Shown: positions 1 through 9,671, counted from the stretch's first letter. The stretch: DNA of 64,000 nucleotides from Vibrio pacinii DSM 19139 (GCF_000711795.1 NZ_JONH01000012.1:124001-188000), one strand, 5' to 3'. The notes: generated from the letters alone by a model not told the origin. Translations and numbers: made by a program.

Positions 1-1
1 A

Positions 2-370
2 CAAGGCTGTTTGGATAGCTACTTATCTGGTCGTGGTTTCGAACTTATTTACAACCATTACTTTGCCGAAGACAAGAAAGCAATCGACATCATTAAATCT
101 TATGAAGCGGGTGAACCGCAAGCATGCGAACATGTTGAGCGCTTTATGGAGTTACTGGCTATCTGTTTTGGCAACATCTTTACCGCAAATGACCCACACG
201 TTGTTGCGCTTGGTGGTGGTTTATCAAACTTTGAACTTATCTATCAAGAGATGCCAAAACGCGTGCCGAAGTATTTGTTATCGGTAGCAAAATGTCCAAA
301 GATCATTAAAGCTAAACACGGTGACTCTGGCGGTGTCCGTGGGGCAGCCTTCTTAAATATTAAGAAGTGA
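2..370 (+). CDS. nagK: N-acetylglucosamine kinase NagK, C-terminal part
   Basis: This is the 3' part of a ROK-family sugar kinase that phosphorylates N-acetylglucosamine released during cell wall or chitin recycling. The frame is open from base 2, so the true start lies outside the window. The fragment opens with GCLDS, the end of the Cys-rich zinc motif of ROK kinases, and later shows VALGGGLSN and the terminal [12 protein letters not shown] segment typical of NagK. About 122 residues of a protein of roughly 300 are present. It ends at TGA 368-370 and is followed at once by a strong hairpin shared with the convergent gene. The ROK assignment is firm. NagK rather than another ROK kinase is inferred from the C-terminal sequence. 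Confidence 0.85.
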   Translation, partial: QGCLDSYLSGRGFELIYNHYFAEDKKAIDIIKSYEAGEPQACEHVERFMELLAICFGNIFTANDPHVVALGGGLSNFELIYQEMPKRVPKYLLSVAKCPKIIKAKHGDSGGVRGAAFLNIKK

Positions 371-387
371 AAGTAATAAATTGACGA

Positions 388-420
388 CTAACGGGAGCAC
401 ATTGCTCCCGTTAGTGTTTT
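388..420. terminator. Bidirectional Rho-independent terminator, nagK / GGDEF-EAL gene
   Basis: Arms CTAACGGGAGCA (388-399) and TGCTCCCGTTAG (403-414) form a perfect 12-bp stem with a 3-base loop, followed on plus by TGTTTT. On minus the stem is followed by TCGTCAATTTATT. It separates two convergent genes and can serve both. Confidence 0.85.
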
Positions 421-2902
421 ACTGAGTAGTGCTACCCAAATCGATGATGATATCTTCAATCCGTTTTGGCTTGCTAATAAAATAGCCTTGGATGTAACGA
501 CAGTTTAGTCGGCGTAGTATTTCTAGTTGTTGCGCCGTTTCAATACCTTCAGCGATCACCGTTAAACCAAGTTGTTTAGCGAGCAAGTTAAGTGATTGAA
601 TGAGCACAACGTTATCTTGGTTATGTTCAATGTCGACAATAAAAGATCGGTCTATCTTTAAAATATCGATGGTGTTTTTCATCAGGTTTGAAAAGGATGC
701 GTACCCCGTACCAAAGTCATCGAGCGCCACTTGAACGCCTTGCAGCCTTAAAAATTTGAGTAACTCTTGAACGTGAGGCTTGCCGTCTAATGGAATGGAT
801 TCCGTCACTTCAATCACAATATCACCATCATTGAGACCATGGTGCCGAATGATCTCAATAATAGAGCAATGGGTAAGGCTCTCTTGGCTTAACTCATCGA
901 TAGAACGATTGACACTGATCGAGATTTGGTCGAACCCGAGCTGTTTGAGCTGTACTAAGTCATGGCAAGCTCTCTCTAACACCAATTGACCTAGCTGGAA
1001 GATGTAACCAAACTCTTCAGCAATGGGGATAAACTCATGTGGAGGGATCGACTCATTACCATCATTCCAGCGAGCCAACGCTTCCAGTTTAACCACGGAG
1101 TCAGTCTCAAGGTCGTAAATCGCTTGATAAGCTACATCGATATTTTTCTCTTGGATCGCCTTTTTCAAACGGATACTCAAGTCATGTCGACGGGTAACTT
1201 GTTGTTCTAATTGATGTGAGTAAGCGATGGTTGCGGTTGTGGTTGCCTTTTTAGCATGAGTCAAAGCGTAATACGCTTGTTTGATCGGATGCGTATCGAT
1301 ATTCGAAAGGTGCGCAGAGTAGCCGATATTGACCATCAATTCGATGGCGTGATTATCAATGCTAAAGGGTGACTCAATGACGTGTTTTAATCGGTCGATC
1401 AACTGAGGCAGTAGGTGTTCAACTTGAGGGGCAATACTCAAAGCAAATTGATCAGCTCCGTAGCGACAGATGTTGACCGTGTCACTATTAAAGTTACTGT
1501 GGAGAAGCTGGCCAACATGAATCAGAAGTTTATTACCGAACGATTCACCATACATGTTGTTATATGAAGAGAAGCGTTTGATGTCGACGATTACGATCGT
1601 TCGTTCATGGTCGTGTTCAAGTTGGTTGATAAACTTGTCGCGTTTCATTAATCCAGTGAAATCACATTGATTTTTGTAGCGTGATAACTCATTTTCAATC
1701 GATTTTTGCAGACTGATATCTTCAAAAATTCCAATGTAGTTTTGCACTTCACCTAAATAATTGCGTAAGACAAACACCGATAACTGCTCTGGATAAACCG
1801 CGCCACTTTTGGTCTGGTTCCAAACTTCACCTTTCCACAGATCATCTTTTTGAATGCTCGACCACATCGAATAATAAAATTCAGCAGGATGAAGGTTTGA
1901 GCTTAATACACCAGGCGTTTTGCCCTCAAGCTCTTGTGCCGAATAACCGGTAATGGACTCAACGCGAGTATTGCACTTAATGATACGGTTGTACTTGTCG
2001 GTAATTAATACCCCATTAGGAGATAGGTCAATGACTTTTTGCGCCAAACTGAACTCTGCTTCTAGCTCAGAAATGTCAGTAACATTTTTTATATTGCCAA
2101 CAATCTCAGTTAAGGTCCCATCGAGTGCATAATTACGCGAGTAACTAATTTCTAACTGCAATCCACTTGAACTCATTTCCTTGAAAACAGTTACGGGCAT
2201 GACTGGCTTTTTGCTCAGTAATTGGGCTTTGAAGTGCTCAAAATCATTAAGTCTTTGGAAAATATAGTGGCTGAAAAATGAATCAAAACAGAACTGGCAC
2301 GGATGATCAGCGGTCAGCAAGTGGATAAGGTTATGCGAACAGGTTAAATGATCGTTCACTACATCCCAAGTCCAGGAGCCACTATTGGTCAGCTGTTCAG
2401 AACGATCAAATAGGTTTAATAAATGATCTTTTTGGTGGCCTAATCTTTGCTGAAGGATAGTTTTGCCAATCAGATAGCCCAGAGTTTCTAACCAATCTTT
2501 GTCAAATGACATATTTGGTAGGTCAGTGTTATACATTAAAGCAATAACACCAACGACTTTGTGAGTGCGTGATTGAATTGGGATGCCAAGATAACTCTGC
2601 GCATCAATGACTTGCAATATTTCATCTTGAGGAAACTGCTGTTGAATCTGGGACTCGTAGATACAGATATCGACGCTATCTAGCACCTCTTCACATGGTG
2701 TTCCGCCAAGAGAATAACGGATATTGTCGGCAAGTTTTCCTTGTACAAGATAACAACGGGTTTGCGCTGTGCGATGCTCTAAGTTGTATTCTGCGATCAA
2801 ACAGTGATCGGGTTTGTAACGCAGAAAAACTTCATGTAGGCAACGTTGGTACAGTTCCATATCATCTTTCGAATCAATGATTTTTTTGATCAGCGATTCC
2901 AT
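419..2902 (-). CDS. GAF-PAS-GGDEF-EAL protein, probable c-di-GMP phosphodiesterase
   Basis: An 827-residue cyclic-di-GMP protein with no membrane segments. Order: N-terminal GAF-like domain (about 1-155), a weak PAS-like stretch (about 160-280), a clear PAS (about 285-405; ITDKYNRII, GIFEDIS), a GGDEF domain (about 420-570) and an EAL domain (about 580-825). The GGDEF signature is replaced by YGADQF, so diguanylate cyclase activity is unlikely. The EAL domain keeps LEALARW, EVTES, the loop DDFGTGYASF, LKIDRSF and VIAEGIET, the residues expected of an active phosphodiesterase. Inferred role: sensory PDE lowering c-di-GMP, with the degenerate GGDEF perhaps as a GTP-binding regulatory domain. 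The ligand of GAF/PAS cannot be read from sequence. It is monocistronic and convergent with nagK. Confidence 0.85.
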   Translation of the reverse strand: MESLIKKIIDSKDDMELYQRCLHEVFLRYKPDHCLIAEYNLEHRTAQTRCYLVQGKLADNIRYSLGGTPCEEVLDSVDICIYESQIQQQFPQDEILQVIDAQSYLGIPIQSRTHKVVGVIALMYNTDLPNMSFDKDWLETLGYLIGKTILQQRLGHQKDHLLNLFDRSEQLTNSGSWTWDVVNDHLTCSHNLIHLLTADHPCQFCFDSFFSHYIFQRLNDFEHFKAQLLSKKPVMPVTVFKEMSSSGLQLEISYSRNYALDGTLTEIVGNIKNVTDISELEAEFSLAQKVIDLSPNGVLITDKYNRIIKCNTRVESITGYSAQELEGKTPGVLSSNLHPAEFYYSMWSSIQKDDLWKGEVWNQTKSGAVYPEQLSVFVLRNYLGEVQNYIGIFEDISLQKSIENELSRYKNQCDFTGLMKRDKFINQLEHDHERTIVIVDIKRFSSYNNMYGESFGNKLLIHVGQLLHSNFNSDTVNICRYGADQFALSIAPQVEHLLPQLIDRLKHVIESPFSIDNHAIELMVNIGYSAHLSNIDTHPIKQAYYALTHAKKATTTATIAYSHQLEQQVTRRHDLSIRLKKAIQEKNIDVAYQAIYDLETDSVVKLEALARWNDGNESIPPHEFIPIAEEFGYIFQLGQLVLERACHDLVQLKQLGFDQISISVNRSIDELSQESLTHCSIIEIIRHHGLNDGDIVIEVTESIPLDGKPHVQELLKFLRLQGVQVALDDFGTGYASFSNLMKNTIDILKIDRSFIVDIEHNQDNVVLIQSLNLLAKQLGLTVIAEGIETAQQLEILRRLNCRYIQGYFISKPKRIEDIIIDLGSTTQ

Positions 2903-3059
2903 TGAAAATCGGTCATCCTTGGCTTGGTGAAATAATCATCAAAATAAGGAACGATAGTCACACAATTGACTATCGAAGTATATTGTACGTTTGACGATTT
3001 GTGACCAGAGATATGAAAAAATGTTAATGAAGAAGTGAATAGATATCCATTAATATTCA

Positions 3060-3326
3060 CTAATCATTCTTCTTGCCCACTCCGCGATTTTCTTTCTGTT
3101 TAAGCGTTATTTTGCTAAAGCCGAGCTTTCTAAAATGGTTATCGCGATAGTTGCGCACTGCTTTGGTATCAGAGATGGCTTCTATTTGCTGTTCCATTTT
3201 CAAATACCCTGAAATATCAATGCCTTCAGCTTCAGCTACCGCTTCATGTATAGAGTGATGTTGTTGATAAGAAAAGGTAAGCGTTTTTTCTTCATCTTTG
3301 TAGGTATAGAGAATGGTGCGAGACAT
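3060..3326 (-). CDS. DUF2960 family small protein
   Basis: An 88-residue, charged, probably cytoplasmic protein. The opening MSRTILYTYKDE, the EAVAEAEGIDISGYLKMEQQ segment and VRNYRDNHFRKLGF match the DUF2960 family as I remember it from Vibrio and relatives. Its function is unknown. It has no signal peptide, membrane helix or recognisable catalytic motif. It stands alone between the terminator of the molybdenum cofactor operon and the GGDEF-EAL gene. Confidence 0.75.
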   Translation of the reverse strand: MSRTILYTYKDEEKTLTFSYQQHHSIHEAVAEAEGIDISGYLKMEQQIEAISDTKAVRNYRDNHFRKLGFSKITLKQKENRGVGKKND

Positions 3327-3354
3327 AAAAAAGCATCCTAGATATTAATAAAAC

Positions 3355-3375
3355 AGACCAGTGACACACTGGTCT
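3355..3375 (-). terminator. Terminator of the tup-mob-moe operon
   Basis: Arms AGACCAGT (3355-3362) and ACTGGTCT (3368-3375) form a perfect 8-bp stem with a 5-base loop. Read on minus it is followed by GTTTTATTAATA. It lies 13 bases after the moeA stop codon. Confidence 0.75.
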
Positions 3376-3388
3376 AACATTTAGTAGG

Positions 3389-5161
3389 CTAGATTCTGCC
3401 TTGAAGTGGGATGATTGTCACGCTTTCTCCCGGCTTAACCGTATCGATAGCAGGGGAGATTTCAATCAAGCAGTTGGCTTCACTCATTGATCGTAATATT
3501 CCCGAACCTTGTTTACCTGTGGTGCGTACTGTTAATTGACCCAATGGATTGATTTGATAAATACCACGGCTAAACTCTGTGCGTCCTTGACGAGAACGAA
3601 GAGACTCTTCAGCAATAGCGTTGACTTTGAGTGGTTGCCAGTTTATTTCGCCTTGCATTTTACGCAGTGCAGGTTCGACAAAGTTAATAAATGAAACCAT
3701 GACCGCTACTGGATTGCCGGGTAAACCGAAAAAAGGTTTCTTGTTGATATGACCAAAGGCGAGGGGACGGCCTGGCCTCATGTTGATACGCCAGAAGTCA
3801 ATGTGACCAAGTTGTTCTAAAGCCAATTTAATGTAGTCGGCATCGCCAACAGAAACACCACCAGACGTAATCACCACATCGGCGTCATGAGAGGCCTTTT
3901 CAAGCGCAGACATAATCGCTGGTTGATTATCTTCAAGAATGCCCAGATCTAAGACCTCGCAACCAAGCTGTTGCAGCAGCGCCATAATGGTAAAACGGTT
4001 GGAGTCATAGATTGAGTTTGCTTGCTGTTCACTCCCTGGAGCTTGCACTTCGTCACCAGTTGAAAATACCGCAACCTTTAACGGCTTGAATACCGAGCAA
4101 TGAGCAAATCCTAATGAAGCCAACATGCCTGCTTCAGCTGAAGTGACACGTTGCCCTTGCTTGAATACATGGCTACCGATCTCAAGGTCTTCACCCGCTT
4201 GACGAACGTTTTGCTGTGGTTTAATTAATGCGTTAAATGTGACGCTGTCACCTTTACTTTGAGCTTGCTCGCGCATGACAACAGTATCGGCATTGATAGG
4301 CATTGGAGCGCCAGTCATAATCTTCACCGCTTGCCCTTCGAGTAGCGGTTTATCGTAGGCATGCCCAGCAAAGACCTCAGCGATAACCTGATAAGATTCA
4401 CGGCCTATATCTGTACTGCGAATGGCATAACCGTCCATGGCCGAGTTGGTGTACTGAGGAACATTGACGGGTGAAATAACGTCAGTCGATAAAACACGTC
4501 CATATGCATTTTCAATTGCACAGTTGTCTTTAGCTTGGACGGGCTCAATCAAGGCAAGGATTTTTTGCAGCCCTTGTTCCACCGACAAAAAGGCCGGAGA
4601 TAATACATCACAACATGTCGCACTCATTTTGTTGTGTTCAGAAGAATGATTCGCGACATAATTGATAATGAACTGACTGATTGTCTCAAGATCGTTAATG
4701 TCCATCTGAGGCAAATCAGAATCGGTCACTTCGCTGTCAGCCGCAATAGCGATAATATTATCGTCATAGGGATACAGCCAAGGTTTATCGAGTGCTTGGC
4801 GATGAAGTTCAAGTTTAGGAAAGGCGACATTCTTGCACCCTTCAACCAAAATAATATCAAGGCAATCACAATCAAATCGGCTCAGCAGATAGTCAAAACT
4901 TGACTCTTGCTGCGGGGTTTCTGTCATCAAAGCAAAGCGGTTGCGTGATGAAATTAACATCTGGGTTGCTCCCGCCTTGCGCAGGCGATAGCTGTCTTTG
5001 CCCGGTTTATCGACATCGAAGTTGTGGTGAGCATGCTTAAGGATACCAATGCGCAAACCCGCATCGGTCAATTTCGGCAGTAACGCCTCGAGTAATGTTG
5101 TTTTACCAGTACCCGAATAGGCAGCGAAACCTAACAAAGGGATAGGGAATGGGTAAGTCAT
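3389..5161 (-). CDS. mobB-moeA: Fused MobB / MoeA molybdenum cofactor protein
   Basis: A 590-residue fusion. Residues 1 to about 165 are MobB, a GTP-binding adaptor for guanine-dinucleotide cofactor synthesis, with a P-loop ([13 protein letters not shown]) and [16 protein letters not shown]. From about residue 185 to the end it is MoeA, the molybdopterin molybdotransferase that inserts metal into adenylated molybdopterin, with [22 protein letters not shown] and [13 protein letters not shown]. Separate E. coli proteins are here joined; from memory the fusion is common in Vibrio. It overlaps mobA by 4 bases, so translation is probably coupled. The neighbouring tungstate transporter suggests the metal may be W as well as Mo. 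An exact matS site lies inside the gene at 4239-4251. Confidence 0.92.
   Translation of the reverse strand: MTYPFPIPLLGFAAYSGTGKTTLLEALLPKLTDAGLRIGILKHAHHNFDVDKPGKDSYRLRKAGATQMLISSRNRFALMTETPQQESSFDYLLSRFDCDCLDIILVEGCKNVAFPKLELHRQALDKPWLYPYDDNIIAIAADSEVTDSDLPQMDINDLETISQFIINYVANHSSEHNKMSATCCDVLSPAFLSVEQGLQKILALIEPVQAKDNCAIENAYGRVLSTDVISPVNVPQYTNSAMDGYAIRSTDIGRESYQVIAEVFAGHAYDKPLLEGQAVKIMTGAPMPINADTVVMREQAQSKGDSVTFNALIKPQQNVRQAGEDLEIGSHVFKQGQRVTSAEAGMLASLGFAHCSVFKPLKVAVFSTGDEVQAPGSEQQANSIYDSNRFTIMALLQQLGCEVLDLGILEDNQPAIMSALEKASHDADVVITSGGVSVGDADYIKLALEQLGHIDFWRINMRPGRPLAFGHINKKPFFGLPGNPVAVMVSFINFVEPALRKMQGEINWQPLKVNAIAEESLRSRQGRTEFSRGIYQINPLGQLTVRTTGKQGSGILRSMSEANCLIEISPAIDTVKPGESVTIIPLQGRI
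4239..4251. promoter_or_regulatory. matS site (MatP binding)
   Basis: GTGACGCTGTCAC fits the matS consensus GTGACRNYGTCAC exactly. It lies within mobB-moeA and is one of five exact sites in this window, which also encodes MatP. Confidence 0.8.
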
Positions 5162-5745
5162 AAGTTCAGCGTTCCAAATTGAGAGAGTTCTTCAGGTGTA
5201 TTCAAATTAACAAAGCAGTCAGCAGAGTCACTAAAGTCAACATAGTGAGTATTGCACTCTTTGTAGAGCAATATAATCTTACGATCGCCACGCTCAAGAA
5301 ATGCGGTTAACTTAGGTAATACACGTTTGTGATAAAGGGTAAAGACAGGTTGTTGATGTTCACCGTCGTGAGCAACCAAAATATCACTCTCTGGTGTCAC
5401 GGCTGCACAAAAACGAGCAACTAAATCGTGATTAATTTGCGGACTATCGCACGGAACGAATCCAACCCAGTCAGTCGGCGCATTAAGTAGGCCAGCATGT
5501 ATACCACCCATCGGCCCTGGGTATTGTTTAAACTCATCGCCAAACACTTGACCAAATTGAGCGTACTCTGCTTGATTACGGTTAGCGTTGATTAAAATCT
5601 GTGATGTTTGTGGGGTAAGACGATCAATGACGTGTTGGATTAACGGTTTATTGTCTAACAGGATTAGACCTTTATCATTGCCACCCATGCGGCTAGCTTG
5701 ACCACCAGCCAAAATAACCCAACTAGTTTGCGTTGGAAGAAGCAT
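5158..5745 (-). CDS. mobA: Molybdenum cofactor guanylyltransferase MobA
   Basis: A 195-residue nucleotidyltransferase that transfers GMP from GTP to molybdopterin, giving the MGD and then bis-MGD cofactor used by the formate dehydrogenase encoded further along. The N-terminal [16 protein letters not shown] is the glycine-rich nucleotide-binding signature, followed by [10 protein letters not shown] and the FVPCDSPQ segment with its metal-binding Asp. Length is normal for MobA. It overlaps the 3' end of tupC by 23 bases and the start of mobB-moeA by 4 bases, so the genes form one transcription unit. Confidence 0.93.
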   Translation of the reverse strand: MLLPTQTSWVILAGGQASRMGGNDKGLILLDNKPLIQHVIDRLTPQTSQILINANRNQAEYAQFGQVFGDEFKQYPGPMGGIHAGLLNAPTDWVGFVPCDSPQINHDLVARFCAAVTPESDILVAHDGEHQQPVFTLYHKRVLPKLTAFLERGDRKIILLYKECNTHYVDFSDSADCFVNLNTPEELSQFGTLNL

Positions 5746-6439
5746 AACTATTCTTTATCTCTTTATCGGTGATGACTTGCAGCAGCGGTGCCTCTATTAA
5801 AGTGGTTTCTTTGATCCACCATTGTTTCCGGCACAGGCCAGTCAATGCATTTTTCTGATGACTCGTAATCACTAAACTTGATCCACGGTTTAATAGATCT
5901 TGCGCCATTACGACTAAGCGATCAATTGATTCTTGATCAAGTGAAGCACTCGGTTCATCCATCAATAAAATAGAAGGCTTTAAAATCCAGGCTCGCGCCA
6001 TGGCCACGCGCTGTTTCTCTCCTCCTGATAAAACCGAAATATGTTCATCAGCAAGGGTTTCTAAGCCTACCATACGCAGAGCAGTAATTACTTGAGCTCG
6101 CTTATCTTTTAACGGCTCTTTTTGATAGCGAATACCGTAAGCGATGTTTTCGTAAACAGTACCATCAAATAAATAGGGGGATTGGTGCAGATAAATGACT
6201 TGGTTGCGACCGCTGCGTGGGAAAACACGTTGTAGCCAACTATCGTTGGGTGCGTTGACTTTCCCAGTGGTGGGCTTAATAAGTCCAGATAGAATTTTAA
6301 GCAGCGTCGTTTTGCCCACACCATTGTCCCCTTTGAGGTAGATGGCGTCATTCGGGCCGATAGACAGCGTTGGGATATGGAACAGAACTCGATCCTTGAA
6401 ACGCATCGACAGCTGTTGAGCAGTCATTTTTATCGTCAT
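5723..6439 (-). CDS. tupC: Tungstate ABC transporter ATP-binding protein
   Basis: A 238-residue ABC ATPase energising oxyanion uptake. It has Walker [10 protein letters not shown], a Q-loop region, signature [14 protein letters not shown], Walker [14 protein letters not shown] and the switch His in ITSHQ. It lies 3 bases after tupB, and its partners' family defines substrate as tungstate rather than molybdate. Start [11 protein letters not shown] is used; a second Met four codons in is possible. It lacks the C-terminal molybdate-binding domain seen in ModC proteins. Confidence 0.85.
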   Translation of the reverse strand: MTIKMTAQQLSMRFKDRVLFHIPTLSIGPNDAIYLKGDNGVGKTTLLKILSGLIKPTTGKVNAPNDSWLQRVFPRSGRNQVIYLHQSPYLFDGTVYENIAYGIRYQKEPLKDKRAQVITALRMVGLETLADEHISVLSGGEKQRVAMARAWILKPSILLMDEPSASLDQESIDRLVVMAQDLLNRGSSLVITSHQKNALTGLCRKQWWIKETTLIEAPLLQVITDKEIKNSYASSNAN

Positions 6440-6442
6440 GTA

Positions 6443-7147
6443 CTACGTCCTTAAATAGCCTTTTCCACGCATGCTAGTGAGAAAGAAATTCAGTACCAAG
6501 GCTAACGTGAGTAACACCATGCCTAAAGCGACACCTTGAGCAAAGGCGCCTTTGTGGCTTTCCATGGCAATGGCAGTAGGAATATTGCGCGTAATGCCCA
6601 TGATGTTTCCGCCGACCATGGTCGAACAGCCCACTTCGGTAACAATACGCGAAAACGCCGCGATCGCGGCGGCCATCAACGGAAAACGCGTTTCCCAAAT
6701 CATGGTAGCGATAATACGTGGCACGCTGGCACCTAGTGTCACGGCGGTTTCTACCGCACGACGGTCGCTAGATTGCAATGCCCCATGCATCATTGAAACC
6801 AAGACAGGAAAACCAATTAACATTTGGCCAACGATCATCGCTTTTTGAGTAAACAGCATTTGCCAATCGCCGAGTGGCCCTGATCGCGACAACAACATAT
6901 AAAGCAACAAGCCAATTACCACGGTTGGAATCGCTTGTAGAGTGTTGATGAGAGACAACAAAACCCACTTACCTTTGAACTCAGTATAGGCGAGCAGAAA
7001 TGAGAAAATAATAGCTGGAAACAACACTATCGAGATCGCAGACAAAGAGACACTAAAAGAGACCGCAACAATTCGCCAAAGCTCTTGATCAAAGCTGACT
7101 AATAAAGCGAGTGCATCAAGGGTTGTTTGCCACAAACTGATCTTCAA
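6443..7147 (-). CDS. tupB: Tungstate ABC transporter permease
   Basis: A 234-residue inner-membrane permease with five or six hydrophobic segments. The EAA-type cytoplasmic loop is visible around VETAVTLGASVPRIIATMIWETRFPLM, with the conserved Gly (positions about 140-165). It forms the channel for the substrate delivered by TupA. It begins directly after the tupA stop codon with no gap, so the two are co-translated. The assignment to the tungstate group rests on TupA and on gene order. Confidence 0.87.
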   Translation of the reverse strand: MKISLWQTTLDALALLVSFDQELWRIVAVSFSVSLSAISIVLFPAIIFSFLLAYTEFKGKWVLLSLINTLQAIPTVVIGLLLYMLLSRSGPLGDWQMLFTQKAMIVGQMLIGFPVLVSMMHGALQSSDRRAVETAVTLGASVPRIIATMIWETRFPLMAAAIAAFSRIVTEVGCSTMVGGNIMGITRNIPTAIAMESHKGAFAQGVALGMVLLTLALVLNFFLTSMRGKGYLRT

Positions 7148-7966
7148 TTACTGCTCATCAGCATTGGCAACAAACAGTTGGGTGCCGTTGAGTGAAAAGC
7201 TATTAATTAACTGCTGACCTTTAGGGTTGACCAACCAATCGCTGAATGCTTTTGCTCCTTGGTAGTTGATATCTGGATAGCGCTCAGGGTTAACCAAAAT
7301 CACCTGATAGGGGTTAAATAAGCTCTTGTCACCTTGAAATAAGATTTTAAGGTCAAGTTTGTTGGTGTAAGCAAGCCAAGTGCCTCGATCTGTCATCGTG
7401 TAACCTTGCATTTCGTTGGCCATATTAAGTGTTGGGCCCATACCTTGGCCTACACTGCGATAGCCACCGAAATTGGGCTCTATTTGGGCTTGTTGCCAAA
7501 TGGCTTTTTCTTTTTTATCTGTACCAGAATCATCACCACGAGAAACAAAGGTTGCATTGCTGGTCGCAATCGACTTAAACACCTCGGTAACGTTTGTTTG
7601 CTCAGTTACTTTAGCTGGATCGGCGTCTGGGCCAACAACAACAAAGTCGTTATACATTAGTTGACGAGGCAAAATGCCATAGCCTTGCACAACAAAGTTA
7701 GCCTCTGCTTTAGGTGCATGAGTCATAACGAGATCAACATCGCCATTCTCGCCCATCTTGAGCGCTTTGCCTGTTCCCGCTGCAATTACATTAACTTTGT
7801 AACCTGTGTCTTGTTCAAACCTTGGTAAAAGATAATCGAGCAATCCAGAATGGTAAGTACTGGTTGTCGTGGCTAAGCGCACGTGGGGCTTCTCATCCGC
7901 TGCTAGGGCAGAGTAACTGACAAGGGCGAGTGACGTTGTTGCAAATATAATCGTTGTTGCTTTCAT
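7148..7966 (-). CDS. tupA: Tungstate-binding periplasmic protein TupA
   Basis: A 272-residue exported binding protein. A signal peptide runs to about residue 22 (Ala-Leu-Ala cleavage region). The mature protein starts with the TTTS motif (residues 33-36), the oxyanion-binding signature of TupA-type proteins, followed by SGLLDYLLPRFE and GTGKALKMGENGDVDLVMTHAPKAE. This separates it from ModA. It is the first gene of tupABC-mobA-mobB/moeA and has a sigma-54 type promoter plus an upstream palindrome. Tungstate specificity is inferred from the family. A secondary role in molybdate uptake cannot be excluded. Confidence 0.9.
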   Translation of the reverse strand: MKATTIIFATTSLALVSYSALAADEKPHVRLATTTSTYHSGLLDYLLPRFEQDTGYKVNVIAAGTGKALKMGENGDVDLVMTHAPKAEANFVVQGYGILPRQLMYNDFVVVGPDADPAKVTEQTNVTEVFKSIATSNATFVSRGDDSGTDKKEKAIWQQAQIEPNFGGYRSVGQGMGPTLNMANEMQGYTMTDRGTWLAYTNKLDLKILFQGDKSLFNPYQVILVNPERYPDINYQGAKAFSDWLVNPKGQQLINSFSLNGTQLFVANADEQ

Positions 7967-8060
7967 ATTATTATCATTCCATTTCTTCGCTTATAAAACC
8001 GCAGCCTATGCCACGGTTCACCGACATTTAGTCTTGATTTATAAGTTGGCACGCATATTA

Positions 8061-8076
8061 AGCAATCTTAATGCCA
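8061..8076 (-). promoter_or_regulatory. Sigma-54 promoter of the tup operon
   Basis: Read on minus, TGGCATTAAGATTGCT matches TGGCAY-N5-TTGCW with GG and GC separated by exactly 10 bases. Transcription should start near 8050, leaving an 80-base leader before tupA. The palindrome at 8136-8150 lies 68 bp upstream of the -24 element. Confidence 0.75.
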
Positions 8077-8135
8077 AAAATATGTGCATGGTTTCAAATG
8101 AAATATCAACAAGTTAAAGCATTAAACTATGACGA

Positions 8136-8150
8136 GGGACAAAATGTCCC
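8136..8150. promoter_or_regulatory. Palindromic operator, probable activator (UAS) site
   Basis: GGGACAAAATGTCCC consists of perfect inverted arms GGGACA/TGTCCC around AAA. A similar element precedes the formate dehydrogenase operon (20064-20078), and an NtrC-type activator gene starts 72 bases away. The site lies between tupA and the activator gene, so it could also autoregulate the latter. Confidence 0.65.
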
Positions 8151-8222
8151 ACATTGATTAAGTCAGCGGATAAGAAACTTGGTACACTCTGACCCAACTC
8201 ATCATCAATAGAAATAATCGTT

Positions 8223-9671
8223 ATGCCTCCATCACTTGATCCTAATAAAGCGTCGCAATATCAAGCCTTTTCCGTTCTCGTCGTTGATGATGAAGTCGGA
8301 ATGCAGACGATTTTAGACAAAGCACTGAGTAAGTGGTTCTCTAAAGTCGATTGTGTCGGCAGCATTGAAGAGGCGGAGGCACTGCGCATTGCCAATCATT
8401 ACGATCTGATCGTGCTCGATATAAACTTACCCGGACGTTCAGGCATTGATTGGGAAGAAGCATTTAACGATCCTGATAAAAAGGCCGACGTTATTTTTAT
8501 GACGGGTTATGCCGATTTAGAAACTGCCATCTGTGCCCTTAAGCTGGGTGCCTCTGATTTTATCCTGAAGCCATTCAATCTTGGACAAATGTTACAAGCT
8601 GTGCAGCGCTGCATGGATAAGCGCTTAGAGTTACGTCATCAGTACGCACTTCAACACGACTTTAACCGCCATATCACCACCGATATTGTTGGTGGCTCAG
8701 AAAAGACCAAGCAGTTAAAACAACTGATCACGCAATTCGCGCCATCACGTGCTTCGGTATTGATTGAAGGGGAATCTGGCACTGGCAAAGAGTTGGTCGC
8801 CCGTGGCGTGCATGAAGCGAGTATGCGCAGTGGGCCCTTTGTTCCAATTAACTGTGGGGCCATTGCCCCTGAACTGTTAGAAAGTGAACTTTTTGGCCAT
8901 AATGCTGGTGCTTTTACTGGGGCAAAGAAGAGCCGTGAAGGCTTGTTTCGCGTTGCCAGTGGCGGCACCTTATTTCTCGACGAAATCGGTGAAATGCCAC
9001 TTGCCATGCAATCAGCGCTGCTTCGCGTGTTAGAGCAGCGAACCATTCGCCCAGTTGGTTGCGAAAAAGAAGTCAGTGTTGATGTTCGAGTGGTGGCTGC
9101 AACCAACCGCAATCTTCAACAAGAAGTCAGTAATGGCAACTTCAGACAGGATTTGTTTTATCGACTCAATGTGCTCAAGATTGAAGTGGCGCCTCTTCGT
9201 GAGAGAAAGGCCGATCTGATAGAACTTGTGCCATTTTTTACCAAAATGCTTTCCTCAGAATTGGGTATGCCGGATCCACAATGGGCGCACGAAGATATTC
9301 TCGCGGTGAATGAATACGATTGGCCCGGCAATATTCGTGAGCTAAAAAATCTCATTGAGCGCTGTATCTTACTTGGCAAGCCCCCAGCGCATTACTGGCG
9401 AGACAATCATGGCGACACTTTTAAACCATCGGTTACGATGACAGTGTCAAATGGCGCCGAACTGATTGAATTGACATCAAATGGTCACCAACAGCAAGGT
9501 TATCCAAACGATTGGGATCTTAAAGAGGTTGAGAAAGCGCACATACAACAGTTGGTCGATTACCACAGCGGTAACAAGTCGGCGGCCGCGCGCGATCTTG
9601 GTGTGGCGCGTAAAACGTTAGAGCGAAAATTCAAAGAGTGGGAAAATGAAGAGTCAAGCTATGTCGATTAA
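8223..9671 (+). CDS. Sigma-54-dependent response regulator (NtrC family)
   Basis: A 482-residue enhancer-binding activator. The receiver domain (about 15-130) has the acidic pair in VVDDE and phospho-acceptor Asp in LIVLDINLPG. The AAA+ domain (about 155-390) shows Walker A GESGTGKE, the sigma-54 contact loop GAFTGA, Walker B GGTLFLDEIGEM and the arginine-rich sensor FYRLNVLKIEVAPLRER. A Fis-type helix-turn-helix closes the protein (AARDLGVARKTLERKF). It is followed by its cognate kinase with a 26-base overlap. Its position opposite tupA, next to palindromes and sigma-54 promoters at tup and fdh, suggests it controls tungstate/formate dehydrogenase genes. Direct target evidence is absent. Confidence 0.93.
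   Translation: MPPSLDPNKASQYQAFSVLVVDDEVGMQTILDKALSKWFSKVDCVGSIEEAEALRIANHYDLIVLDINLPGRSGIDWEEAFNDPDKKADVIFMTGYADLETAICALKLGASDFILKPFNLGQMLQAVQRCMDKRLELRHQYALQHDFNRHITTDIVGGSEKTKQLKQLITQFAPSRASVLIEGESGTGKELVARGVHEASMRSGPFVPINCGAIAPELLESELFGHNAGAFTGAKKSREGLFRVASGGTLFLDEIGEMPLAMQSALLRVLEQRTIRPVGCEKEVSVDVRVVAATNRNLQQEVSNGNFRQDLFYRLNVLKIEVAPLRERKADLIELVPFFTKMLSSELGMPDPQWAHEDILAVNEYDWPGNIRELKNLIERCILLGKPPAHYWRDNHGDTFKPSVTMTVSNGAELIELTSNGHQQQGYPNDWDLKEVEKAHIQQLVDYHSGNKSAAARDLGVARKTLERKFKEWENEESSYVD

Noticed and set aside
419..2902. The GGDEF-EAL protein as a bifunctional cyclase/phosphodiesterase
   Set aside because: The GGDEF motif is YGADQF, lacking the residues needed for cyclase catalysis.
8047..8063. 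TGGCACGCATATTAAGC as a plus-strand sigma-54 promoter for the response regulator gene
   Set aside because: GG and GC are separated by 12 bases, not 10, and the -12 box lacks TTGC; the same area reads well as the minus-strand tup promoter.
8191..8206. TTGGTACACTCTGACC as another sigma-54 element
   Set aside because: The -24 half is acceptable but the -12 GC is missing.
8651..9112. Long open frame of 153 codons on minus inside the response regulator
   Set aside because: It is antisense to conserved AAA+ coding sequence and has no recognisable protein features; it reflects codon bias.
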